Assembly (NCBI GenBank): GCA_963695705.1 | Contig: CAVOHB010000005.1 | Location: 1 to 32,623 of the forward strand | Direction: 5' to 3' | DNA from: JBKPNJ01 sp963695705 | Lineage (GTDB): Bacteria > Actinomycetota > Actinomycetes > Propionibacteriales > Nocardioidaceae | Length of the DNA: 32,623 nucleotides | In this document: one piece after another, positions 1-7,206 of the stretch | Numbering within the stretch: the stretch's first letter is position 1 | How the letters are laid out: each line of letters starts with the position of its first letter | Program-made: the position numbers and the translations under genes | Notes under the pieces: model-generated | The model's database searches: none | What the model was told of the DNA's origin: nothing | The model's input: only the letters and a program-made list of their open reading frames with translations

Positions 1-1379
1 CATCGACACTGCCCACCACACGGCGTACGTCACGTTCCACAAGGACGACGCCGTTCTCGTCGTGGACACCGACTTGTGCAACGGAGCTCGACCTTCCGGG
101 TGCGCATCCCTCGCGCCGCCGCAGGAGATCCGCACCGGGACCGACCCCCAGGCAATCTCCCTCGACCCGGGCACGCACACCCTGTACACGGCCAACTTGG
201 TGGACAACACGGTCTCGGTCATCGACGCGTCCCTGTGCAACGCGCGTATCACCAGCGGCTGCCGCACCCGCCCGCCCAGTGCCGCCGTTCCCCGCGCCGG
301 CGGGATCGCGGTCGACCAGGACGTCCACACCGCCTACGTCACCTCAGGCCCGAACGCCGTCGCGATGGTCGACACCAGTGCCTGTAACGCGTTCCGCCCC
401 GGCGGCTGCCGCCGGTCACCGTCGACGGTCACCGTCGCCGATCTGCCGACAGCGATCGCCGTCAATCCGGCCACCCACACCGCCTACGTAGCCAGCATCA
501 GGGACGGGGAAGACACGGGCAGCGTCTCTGTGCTCGACACCCGCACCTGCAACGCCGCTCATCCGTCCGGCTGCACGAGCATCGGGACGCTGCAGGTGAC
601 AGCAGGTATCCCGACCGCCATCGCGGTCAACTCCATCACCGGCACCGTCTACGTCGGAACCGCCACCAGCGGCGGCGCCAACGGCTTGTCCGTCTTCAAC
701 GCCAGCACCTGCAACGCCGCGACGACAACGGGCTGCAGCCAGCTCCCCGCCCTGATGACCGTCGGCGCCACCGATGGCTGCTCCTTCGTCGCGGTCGCCG
801 TCAACGAGACGTCGAACACGATCTACGCAACGAACACTGAACAGTGCAGCCGAGCCGTTCCTGGGCGACAAGGTGTACGTGTACAACGGCGCCATCTGCG
901 ACGCCACGAACCTGTCCGGGTGCGGCGACGCCGTGGCCACCATCACGGCCGGGTTCAACCCCTACGGAATCGCCGTCGACCAGGCCACGAACACCGTCTA
1001 CGCCCCCCTGCTCGCCGACGGCGAGTACGCCGGGAGCGTTGCCGTCATCGACGGCTCCACCTGCAACGGCTCGGACACCTCCGGCTGCGGGCAGACACCA
1101 TCGCTCACACCGGCCGGATTCGGTCCGGTCAGCGCGGCCGTCGACCCGAGCACCCACAACGTCTACGTCGCCAACATCGAAGACACCAGCGTGTCGGTCA
1201 TCGACGGCAAGCACTGCAACGGAGCCAACACGAGCCACTGCAACCAGGTGACCAATCCCAAGGTCTCCGTCGATGACTACCCCAGCGGTGTGGCAGTCGA
1301 CCCCCAGTCCGGCACGGCCTACGTGACCAGCGCAACCAAGGGAACAGTCACAGTCGTTCGGCTACAGCAGACGCCGTGA
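1..1379 (+). pseudogene. YVTN-type beta-propeller repeat protein, 5'-partial and frameshifted
   Basis: The reading frame is already open at base 2, so the gene begins upstream of the window. The protein consists of tandem units of about 45-55 residues with the pattern VAVNPxTHTxYVxN...GSVSVxD, the signature of YVTN/NHL-like beta-propeller blades, usually extracellular scaffolds or binding domains. Almost every unit carries a Cys pair of the form CNxxxxSGC; I count eight in the window (near 77, 233, 383, 548, 707, 895, 1060, 1213), which suggests one disulfide per blade and an exported protein. The frame breaks between about 830 and 865: the repeat pattern leaves frame 2 after NTIYATNTE and resumes in frame 3 at FLGDKVYVYNG, then runs to TGA at 1377-1379. 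One extra base or two missing bases would explain it. It may be a real pseudogene or a sequencing error. Family call is firm, exact function unknown. Confidence 0.8.
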
Positions 1380-1624
1380 CCCAAACGAATCGTGAAAACG
1401 ACATGCCGGCGTAGTAAGAGACACCCGTAGGCGCAGGCGGCAGCGCCGCCGCCACCCCGAGATCAGGTGCAGGACCTCCGCGGCCGAGTCGAACCTTCGC
1501 CGTCCGGGGAGGAAGGCGATCGAGACTGCGCCTGCCACTCGGGGGCGTCGCCCCGCCCTGCAGGCACTACGTCGGCGGGGCACTCCGCCACCCGGTTGTC
1601 GAGCCGGCGTCTCGTTAGCCGACC

Positions 1625-1975
1625 TTGACCGCCTGCACCCAGGATCTCAAGGCCTACTTCGGTTGGTGCCAGACCTACGACCGGGACCTGCTGCGGGTCA
1701 CCCGCGGTGAGCTCGAGATGTCTGTCCGCTACCTGGAAAGTCGCGGCTATGCCGCGGCCACGGTGGCTCGACGGTTCGGCACCGTGGCCACGTTCTACAA
1801 GTACGCCGTCATCGACGGGATCATCCCGGCCAACCCGGCGACCGCCGTGACCCGGCCGAAGGTGGCCTGGGAGGGACAGAAGCGCACCGTGCTGCACCCG
1901 CTGGAGTTCGCCGCCCTACTCGCGGCCGCCAGAGGCTCGGGGCCGGTCGACCAGGCGCCGCTCTTGATCGGTTGC
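1625..1975 (+). pseudogene. Tyrosine recombinase/integrase fragment (N-terminal SAM-like domain only)
   Basis: Residues from QDLKAYFGWCQTYDRDLLRV through VRYLESRGYAAATVARRF, TFYKYAVIDGIIPANPA and VLHPLEFAALLAAAR match the all-alpha core-binding domain of phage-type/XerC-D tyrosine recombinases, including the usual NPA..V.RPK linker. After about residue 115 the match stops abruptly (near 1970) and the frame continues as unrelated Pro/Arg/Ser-rich sequence to 2143. The whole catalytic domain with the R...HxxR...Y residues is missing. The 5' side is also short: an in-frame TAG at 1616-1618 leaves only a TTG at 1625, and the few residues that normally precede this domain are absent. The protein cannot recombine DNA. 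The break lies within about 20 bases of the first copy of the 19-bp repeat. The family is clear; which integrase class it came from cannot be decided from this piece. Confidence 0.75.
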
Positions 1976-1989
1976 CCGCGAGCGCCGAA

Positions 1990-2008
1990 ACCGAGCGGTA
2001 GTGCCAGC
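1990..2008 (+). repeat. 19-bp cassette-boundary repeat, copy 1
   Basis: ACCGAGCGGTAGTGCCAGC, the first of four direct copies of ACCRARCGGTAGTGCCAGC. In this copy the flanks add an inverted repeat: ACCGAGC and GCTCGGT enclose a 10-base loop GGTAGTGCCA, so it could extrude as a hairpin. It sits where similarity of the integrase fragment ends. The interval from here to the DDN-type gene (2009-2289) holds no convincing gene; one frame encodes a Cys/His-rich peptide, but nothing supports it. Confidence 0.85.
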
Positions 2009-2289
2009 TCGGTCGTTGCCACCACGGGCTCCGGGTCGACGATCCGAGTTGTGCCGGGAGACCGGCTTCCGGCTGTGCCGGGAGGAGCTGCACGACCACC
2101 ACCACGACGACGTCGGAGTGGGTGCCGGGCTATCGGGACGTGACGAGCCTGACGGTGGCCTCGTTCTTGGCTCCCTCCCCAGCCGACCCTTGATGTCGCA
2201 GGAGCCAGCTGTGCGCCTCGTGATCTCGCAGGTCATGCACAGCGGGGCCGCCTGCTGATGGCCAGCCAGCCGCGGGTCGGTCCTGGCCG

Positions 2290-2721
2290 TCAGTCCGGTG
2301 GCTCGAGCAACACGAGGGCGATCTCGCGGGTGGTCCTCGCCTGGTAGTCGGCGTAGTTCTTGTGGTCGGCGATCACCCGCGGCCAGAGGCGGTCGTGCTC
2401 CTCGTGGGTCGCGACGCGAGCCCGCATCCGCCGCGGCGGCTGCCCTTGCAGTGCAACCACCACCTCGGGATTCTGCTGCAGGTTGAGGAACCACGCAGGG
2501 GTCTTGTCATCGCCGCCGCGTGACGCAACGACGACCAGCGCCTCGCCGTCCTGCACCGGGGAGGTCAGCATCACGACACGGGGACGATCGGTAGTGCGAC
2601 CCGTCGTGGTGAGCTTGAGGACGGGCATGCCCAAGGCCGACCAGCCCGCCCTGCCACCGGTGAGCCTGATGATCCCGTGATGCGCGGCGTTCATCACCTT
2701 GAACGCGAAGTCCGAGGGCAC
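2290..2721 (-). CDS. DDN-family nitroreductase / F420-dependent reductase
   Basis: A 143-residue protein with the features of the deazaflavin-dependent nitroreductase (DDN) fold: GRAGWSALGMPVLKLTTTGRTTDRPRVVMLTSPVQDGEALVVVASRGGDDKTPAWFLNLQQNPEV. The GRKT-like segment (here GRTTDRPR), VVASxGG and WFxNLxxNPxV blocks are family hallmarks, and the length fits a single-domain member. Known relatives bind F420H2 and reduce nitro compounds, quinones or other electron-poor substrates; the substrate here is unknown. The frame starts with GTG at 2719-2721 without a clear ribosome-binding site; an ATG ten codons in is an alternative. It is the only gene between repeat copies 1 and 2 and is transcribed towards the integrase fragment, with copy 2 about 80 bp upstream of its start. 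Confidence 0.85.
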   Translation of the reverse strand: MPSDFAFKVMNAAHHGIIRLTGGRAGWSALGMPVLKLTTTGRTTDRPRVVMLTSPVQDGEALVVVASRGGDDKTPAWFLNLQQNPEVVVALQGQPPRRMRARVATHEEHDRLWPRVIADHKNYADYQARTTREIALVLLEPPD

Positions 2722-2798
2722 GCGCGCAACCTAGCGCAACAGCATGCCGCGACAGCCGGCGGCATGTGCCGCTCCGCGGCGTTGGCTGCTGGTCAAGG

Positions 2799-2817
2799 AC
2801 CAAGCGGTAGTGCCAGC
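2799..2817 (+). repeat. 19-bp cassette-boundary repeat, copy 2
   Basis: ACCAAGCGGTAGTGCCAGC, same orientation as the other copies and 809 bp from copy 1. It differs from the consensus only at the two variable purines. Similarity to the other copies ends at TC just after the repeat, so the shared unit is really short rather than the edge of a long duplication. Confidence 0.85.
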
Positions 2818-2965
2818 TCCGGCTCGCCTGGAGCGAGCAGTCCAGGCACTGTCGGCCGCTGCCTCGATCGCGAGCGTTCCTTAGCTCGCCTCGCAGCGCC
2901 GGTCGAAGAGTGACCATCCGCGGCACGCGAGTTCATAGGCGCAGAGGAACGGCTCCGCCAGGTGT

Positions 2966-3740
2966 TCAAGAGACCCGGGCGCGGCTAGCACCGCAAGATC
3001 CTCGCCTTTGGTGGGCGGCGCAACTAGGCGCGTGCGTTGTGATACGGCCCAGGACGTGGGCGTCGGCGCTCATCAGCCGCCAGAGCAGACGCCCGCTAGC
3101 CCGCTTGTCTTCGTCGGAGGGAAACGCGGTGTCGAGCGCCGTACCGATCATGCGCGTCTGGTCGAGACCGGGCGGATGGCCGTCGCGGATTGCATCTAGC
3201 TCGCGGCGGATGGCATCTAGCTTGCTCGTCCGCTCATCGAGCCAGGACCATTGGGTCTTGGGCACAGTGTTCGGCTTGGCGCCGTCGGCCTCCCGGTAGA
3301 ACTTGGCCACCTGGGTGTACTCCTCGGCAATCACGGTGAGACCGCGCGATCTTCGCGTCGCTCGGTCGTCCGGTCCAAGCACCCATACCGCCTGAGCGGC
3401 GCCCACCAGCGCGCCCGAAGCGTCGTGTACGGCGCGCTGGGGAACAAGTGGCGAGCATCGAGCATCACTCGAATGAGGCGCAGGTGCTCGACGCTCAAGG
3501 CGAGCGACAAACGCGCCATCTCGCTGATGGGCGACCAGCGCCACACCTTGTCGTCCTCGTACAGTTCCGATTCCGGTTGCGGCTCCTCGCCTTGTTCGAA
3601 GCCCTGGCGTGCCAGCCGTCGAGCTGCGGGTATGTCGCGCTGATCGCCTGCAGTAGCTGTTCTTCCTTCGGGGTCACCGGTCCAGGCTTACCAAACGGCC
3701 GAACCAGGGCCAATACGTGCCGTTCCAGAGCGCTCGCGCG
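2966..3740 (-). pseudogene. Decayed conserved hypothetical gene (two frameshifts)
   Basis: Three minus-strand frames join into one protein. The first part includes RPFGKPGPVTPKEEQLLQAIS and TYPQLDGWHAR (about 3735-3605). It continues in a second frame as FEQGEEPQPESELYEDD, KVWRWSPISEMARLSLALS and VEHLRLIRVMLDARHLFPSA (about 3604-3425). A third frame carries GALVGAAQAVWVLGPDDRAT, RGLTVIAEEYTQVAKFYRE and LLWRLMSADAHVLGRI (about 3420-3040). The joins are near 3605 and 3420 and each needs a single-base change. The assembled protein would be about 230-250 residues. I do not recognise a function; the style resembles actinobacterial hypothetical proteins with an SADAH motif near the C-terminus. It is the only gene-like sequence between repeat copies 2 and 3 and reads in the same direction as the genes in the neighbouring intervals. 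The exact 5' and 3' ends are uncertain. Confidence 0.6.
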
Positions 3741-3756
3741 GCGCTGCCGGAGCCGA

Positions 3757-3775
3757 ACCGAACGGTAGTGCCAGC
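3757..3775 (+). repeat. 19-bp cassette-boundary repeat, copy 3
   Basis: ACCGAACGGTAGTGCCAGC, identical to copy 4 and 958 bp from copy 2. The first ten bases, ACCGAACGGT, are a perfect dyad (ACCG-AA-CGGT). The ACCGAAC part is one base away from the RYYYAAC inverse-core consensus of integron attC sites; that is a resemblance only. Confidence 0.85.
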
Positions 3776-3894
3776 GATGACGCGGCAGACCGATCACCGC
3801 TCAACGAACTGCACCAGCAATAGGAAGCGGGCTCCGTACGTCGTTTCTCTTGGCCGGATCAATCGTGAGGAGGCTGTAGACGGGCGCGCCCGCG

Positions 3895-4269
3895 CTACTC
3901 GTGACTGAGCAGTGCTGGCCCGTCGGGGTTGTCGATGACGTATTTCCAGCTGCCGTCGGACTGACGCCGGACGACCTCGGCCGTGGCCCCCTGGGGAGTC
4001 GATCCGTCTGGCATCCGCATGGTCCACGGCGTGTGGATCAGAGCCAAGTCGCCAGCAGCGAAAACAAGCGATTCTCCGAACACCAGCTTCGCGCCGGAAT
4101 CGAGATATGCCTTGAGCGTCACCCGAATCTCGTCGTGCCCGGTCGAGGTGCCGTGCGGCGTCGGGAAGACAGCGCCGTCTTCGTAGAGAGACATGAGACC
4201 GTCGAGGTCACCGTCGGCGAAGCAACGCTCGAACAGGGTGCTCGCCTCGCCTGGTTCGTCTGCCCTCAT
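3895..4269 (-). CDS. SnoaL-like / DUF4440-type NTF2-fold protein
   Basis: A 124-residue protein, MRADEPGEASTLFERCFADG...YEDGAVFPTPHG...GHDEIRVTLKAYL...LALIHTPWTMRMPDGS, ending GSWKYVIDNPDGP. The pattern of an N-terminal helix, LMSLYEDGAVF, a central DLALIHTPW strand and a final W.YVIDNP strand is that of the SnoaL/NTF2-like alpha+beta barrel (YybH/DUF4440 style). Members include isomerases, hydrolases and binding proteins, so no reaction can be named. I chose the ATG at 4267-4269 because AAGGGA lies seven to twelve bases upstream on the minus strand; the frame is open further upstream but that part is low-complexity. It is the only gene between repeat copies 3 and 4 and is intact. Confidence 0.85.
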   Translation of the reverse strand: MRADEPGEASTLFERCFADGDLDGLMSLYEDGAVFPTPHGTSTGHDEIRVTLKAYLDSGAKLVFGESLVFAAGDLALIHTPWTMRMPDGSTPQGATAEVVRRQSDGSWKYVIDNPDGPALLSHE

Positions 4270-4424
4270 CGGGATCCCTTCGCGTCGGCGGATATGCGGC
4301 AGGGTATCTACGCTGACGTCCCGTGTCCGGACCTTCACCAGCATCAGGCAACCCTGAGCCACGAACGACCAAAGGAGCCGCAGCCAAGTCGCGAACCCAA
4401 GTGATGCTCTGCGACCTTGCCGTG

Positions 4425-4443
4425 ACCGAACGGTAGTGCCAGC
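4425..4443 (+). repeat. 19-bp cassette-boundary repeat, copy 4
   Basis: ACCGAACGGTAGTGCCAGC, identical to copy 3 and 668 bp from it. The flanks add GACC before and GGTC after the motif, making an imperfect hairpin similar in position to that of copy 1. It is the last copy in the window and lies immediately before the IS110-type element, so the array may have been interrupted there. Confidence 0.85.
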
Positions 4444-4449
4444 TCTGGT

Positions 4450-4763
4450 CCGGATCGAGCCGCGATCGATCGATGACACGACCGCACGGAACCGGCAGCA
4501 AGGATGTAGGTGCGCTCTCGCGATGGTCGTCTGTTCGGTGGGAGCGTGTGGTTGAGCACCCTGGTCGGGTCTGACTCGAAACAACCGGCTGACGCCTTCG
4601 GGCTGTCTTGATAATGATCTGTCGGCCCGGCCGGGGGGCTCGTGAACGCGCACCGACCGGTCGGGCGGAGTGACCTACTAGGAGCCTGTCGTAGAGGCCC
4701 GTTGCTGTCTTGTCCGCCGTCCCGGCCGGGCGGTGCCACACCCCGGCGAAAGGGTTGGCAGCT
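4450..4763 (+). ncRNA. Candidate bridge-RNA region of the IS110 element
   Basis: A stretch of about 310 bp upstream of the transposase with no gene and several strong dyads: CCCGGCCGGG at 4626-4635 and again at 4721-4730, and CCGACCGGTCGG at 4653-4664. Elements of the IS110 group encode a structured bridge RNA in this position that pairs with donor and target DNA. I can see the structure potential but not the pairing loops, so this is inference from family architecture. Confidence 0.35.
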
Positions 4764-5798
4764 ATGACGATGACACGGGTGACTGGCGGTGTCGACACAC
4801 ACCTGGACGTGCACGTGGCGGCCGCGTTGGACGAGATCGGTGGCCTGCTCGGGACGGCGTCGTTCCGTGCCGACGCGGCCGGTTACCGGCAGCTGCTGGG
4901 CTGGCTGCGCGGCTTCGGGGACGTGGTGAGGGTGGGTGTCGAGGGCACCGGGTCCTACGGGGCCGGGCTTTCCCGCCGACTCACCGCCGAAGGAGTTCCG
5001 GTGGTCGAGGTGGACCGGCCCAACCGACGGCAGCGCCGCAAGGCCGGCAAGACCGACACCCTGGATGCGGTCAACGCGGCGCGCGCGGCCCAGTCCGGGG
5101 AGGCCGCCGGCGCGGCCAAGACCAGGACCGGGAACGTCGAGGCGATAAGGGTTCTGCGGGTCGCCCGCGGCTCGGCCCGGGCCGCCCGCACCCAGGCGCT
5201 GAACCAGATGCGGTCGCTGGTCTGCACCGCGCCGGAGGACCTACGAGACCGGCTGCGGGACCTGCCCATCGTGGCGCTGGTGCAGGCCTGCGCGGGGCTG
5301 CGACCCGGCGGCGAGGTCGACGTCACCGCTGCGACGAAGCTGGCGCTGCGGACCCTGGCCCGCCGGGTCATCGAGCTCGAGACCGAGATCGAACAGCTGG
5401 ATGCGTCCCTGCGGCCGCTGGTCACCGCCACCGCCCCGGCCCTGGTCGCCGCCTACGGCGTCGGCCCGGACACCGCCGGTGCTCTGCTGGTCGCCGCCGG
5501 GGACAACCCCGACCGGCTACGCACCGAAGCCTGCTTCGCCCGACTCTGCGGCGTCGCCCCGATCGAAGCCTCCTCCGGCAAGGTGACCCGTCACCGGCTG
5601 CACCGTGGTGGCGACCGACACGCCAACTCCGCGCTCTGGCGCATCGTCATGACGCGGATGTCCAACGATCCTGACACCCGCGCCTACGTCGAACGACGCG
5701 ACACCGAAGGACGATCGAAGAAAGAGATCATCCGCTGCCTCAAGCGCTACACCGCCCGCGAGCTCTTTCCACTGCTGCCGCACGAAACGTTGGCTTGA
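4764..5798 (+). CDS. IS110-family DEDD transposase
   Basis: A 344-residue protein with both family domains. The N-terminal RuvC-like DEDD domain has D11 (GVDTHLDVHV), E60 (GVEGTGSYG), D98 and D101 (KTDTLDAVNAAR). The C-terminal Transposase_20 domain has YGVGPDTAGALLVAAGD (231-247), the LCGVAPIEASSGKVTRHRL block with candidate catalytic Ser 270/271, and HRGGDRHANSALWRIV. A Leu/Glu-rich helix (about 196-215) links them. All key residues are present and the length is normal, so the enzyme looks active. I chose the ATG at 4764 because GAAAGGG lies 9-15 bases upstream and MTRVTGGVDTH is the usual family N-terminus, though the frame opens earlier. Known members excise as a circle and insert at short RNA-specified targets. 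Confidence 0.95.
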   Translation: MTMTRVTGGVDTHLDVHVAAALDEIGGLLGTASFRADAAGYRQLLGWLRGFGDVVRVGVEGTGSYGAGLSRRLTAEGVPVVEVDRPNRRQRRKAGKTDTLDAVNAARAAQSGEAAGAAKTRTGNVEAIRVLRVARGSARAARTQALNQMRSLVCTAPEDLRDRLRDLPIVALVQACAGLRPGGEVDVTAATKLALRTLARRVIELETEIEQLDASLRPLVTATAPALVAAYGVGPDTAGALLVAAGDNPDRLRTEACFARLCGVAPIEASSGKVTRHRLHRGGDRHANSALWRIVMTRMSNDPDTRAYVERRDTEGRSKKEIIRCLKRYTARELFPLLPHETLA

Positions 5799-5845
5799 CG
5801 ACCCTAGGAGCATCAATATGTGCGGCGCTCAGCCGCTCGTGGTCG

Positions 5846-6364
5846 TCAGTCCTGGCGCTCGCGTGTATCGGACCGCAATTGCCGAAGCTCATCGCGGTCC
5901 TCTGCGGCCCGGGTCCTATCCCACTCGGAATCCCTGGCGGCTTCGTCCCGGTTCAACGCCGCCATGTCGCGGTCTTCCCAGTCATGCTCCGCACGAGCCT
6001 CCGCGGCCAGCTCGCGGACGCGTGCCGCCGCGGCCCGAATTTCAGCCGCCTGGTCACGGGCGTCCGCCGCCGCTAAAAGCTGCTCCAGTTGTTCCGACAC
6101 GCGACGTAGATCGCCCGCCTTCACGTCCAGAGACTGGTCGCGGGCGTCCGCTGCCGACTCCCTGGCGTCGAGCCGGTCGTCCGCTGCCGACTCCCTGGCG
6201 TCGAGCCGGTCGTCCGCTGCCGACTCCCTGTCGTCCTCTGCCGACTCCCTGGCTTCGAGCCGGTCTTCTCGCTCGTCCAGGAGCACCTCTCGCGCATCAG
6301 CCAAAGCCGCCGAAGCCTCAGCGATGGCAGCTTCCTCGTCAGCCGGGGGTCCCGTGTCCGTCAT
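5846..6364 (-). CDS. Charged coiled-coil protein with 11-residue repeats
   Basis: A 172-residue, strongly acidic/basic protein, MTDTGPPADEEAAIAEASAALADAREVL..., with no membrane segment or signal. Its middle is built of 11-residue units DRLDARESAAD with variants (EDDRESAAD, EARESAED), and the rest continues in the same Ala/Arg/Asp/Glu style, e.g. AADARDQAAEIRAAAARVRELAAEAR. Eleven-residue periodicity fits a slightly right-handed hendecad coiled coil, so a rod or linker is likely. Similar segments occur in actinobacteria next to GGDEF, GAF or ANTAR domains, but none of these is present, so this may be a stand-alone rod or a detached linker. I start at the ATG at 6362-6364 because upstream residues look unrelated and Arg/Pro-rich. 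No recognised function. Confidence 0.6.
   Translation of the reverse strand: MTDTGPPADEEAAIAEASAALADAREVLLDEREDRLEARESAEDDRESAADDRLDARESAADDRLDARESAADARDQSLDVKAGDLRRVSEQLEQLLAAADARDQAAEIRAAAARVRELAAEARAEHDWEDRDMAALNRDEAARDSEWDRTRAAEDRDELRQLRSDTRERQD
6146..6265. repeat. 33-bp in-frame tandem repeat in the coiled-coil gene
   Basis: Two perfect 33-bp units (6146-6178 and 6179-6211) followed by a 24-bp partial unit (6212-6235) and a diverged 30-bp unit (6236-6265). All encode DRLDARESAAD-type peptides. The near identity at DNA level points to recent slippage or unequal exchange, so copy number may vary between strains. Confidence 0.9.
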
Positions 6365-7206
6365 GATTTGCGATGCTAGCCCCCGCGGCCCTCCGTTACG
6401 TTGTCGCCTCAGATAGAGCCTGGCACTGCTCGGCCCAGACCTCCGCGGCATTGCATCCCGACGGCCTCTGACGACCCAGCGAATTCGTGCAAAGTGCCGC
6501 TACTGCACAGCGCGCTCGGCGTCGAAAGGTTCAGATCAGTGTCGTCAGCATTGCCCAGTACGCCGGGACAAGTGCGACGACCAACAGGACCCAGAACGTT
6601 CGCCGCAGGGAACCCAGCCAGGACCCCGATCTGGCGACCGCGCCAAAGTACAAAGGCCGCCGCAAGGATCGGGATTGGTCCGGCAGCCATTTCGCCGAGA
6701 GTACGCAGCCGTCCGCCCGTACAGCCCCCAGAGGTCGGCCGCGTCATAGATCAGCCCCTACGGCAGCGGTGAGTTCCAGGACGAGGGCGACGAAGGTCAG
6801 GACGGCCAGCCGGGGGCAGGCAAACGCGACCCATCCCACCGACTGCTCCCGTGTGCCCCCGACGAGGGCTCCCTATCCCGACACGCTGCCATCATCTCAG
6901 ATCGATCTTGGTTGGGTCGCCTACTAGGCGCCGCTCTGGCTCGGCCGCTTTCGGAGGTGCCGGACCGATCGGCATCGCCAGATCTGGATCACTGTGCGTC
7001 GCCTCGGCACGGTCGAAGCCGAGTTGATTCGGCATTGCCTACACCGGTTGCCTAACTGCACGACCCGACCGATGAATGGGCGGTCTGGTCATCCCTGCCT
7101 CTCACCGAGCTCTCACGCACGGGCCGAAAATGGCCGTCACGACGCGGTCTAGCGCGGAACCGACGATGAGCCGATTAGGCGTCTGACCTGCGACTTTGCG
7201 CGCGAA
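6365..7206. other. Long region without a confident gene
   Basis: About 840 bp separate the coiled-coil gene from the VanZ-like gene. Only scattered hydrophobic segments are visible on the minus strand between 6531 and 6839 (listed separately). From 6840 to 7206 I see no coding pattern, repeat or clear promoter. Base composition is less GC-rich and more mixed than in the neighbouring genes. The region is consistent with decayed or island-junction DNA. Confidence 0.5.
6531..6839 (-). pseudogene. Possible remnant of a small membrane protein
   Basis: Three hydrophobic stretches follow one another on the minus strand but in different frames. A GTG at 6837-6839, preceded by GGGAG, starts a 31-residue peptide with the helix RLAVLTFVALVLELTAAVG and ends at TGA 6744-6746. 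Its stop overlaps (ATGA) a second frame whose early part contains AAGPIPILAAAFVLW. A third frame carries RRTFWVLLVVALVPAYW and stops at 6531-6533. Together they could be a three-helix membrane protein broken by frameshifts, or simply chance. No family recognised. Confidence 0.25.

Larger units (their letters stand above)
4444..5811 (+). mobile_element. IS110-family insertion sequence (ends approximate)
   Basis: Defined by an intact DEDD transposase with a long 5' non-coding stretch, as is usual in this family, which lacks long terminal inverted repeats. The outer limits cannot be fixed: the left limit given is the end of repeat copy 4 and is arbitrary. An 8-bp direct repeat CTAGGAGC occurs at 4678-4685 and again at 5804-5811, six bases after the transposase stop. 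The right copy is a plausible right end. The left copy is either the left end (which would leave only 78 bp before the gene) or an internal sequence that matches the target. Confidence 0.55.

Noticed and set aside
2009..2289. A Cys/His-rich plus-strand peptide (ELCRETGFRLCREELHDHHH) as a possible zinc-binding protein
   Set aside because: The frame runs out of repeat copy 1 without a credible start, the metal-ligand spacing fits no known finger, and the rest is low-complexity.
2589..2598. A fifth partial match, CGGTAGTGCG, to the 19-bp repeat
   Set aside because: Only nine bases match and it lies inside the DDN coding sequence, where it encodes a conserved part of the protein; a chance match.
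1990..4443. On the minus strand the repeats contain TGGCAC followed by a TT dinucleotide, like a sigma-54 promoter
   Set aside because: The required -12 GC is replaced by CG in the copies, actinobacteria generally lack sigma-54, and conservation extends over bases that such a promoter does not need.
6146..6265. Regular short repeats that might be a CRISPR array
   Set aside because: Units are contiguous without spacers and in frame with a coiled-coil protein.
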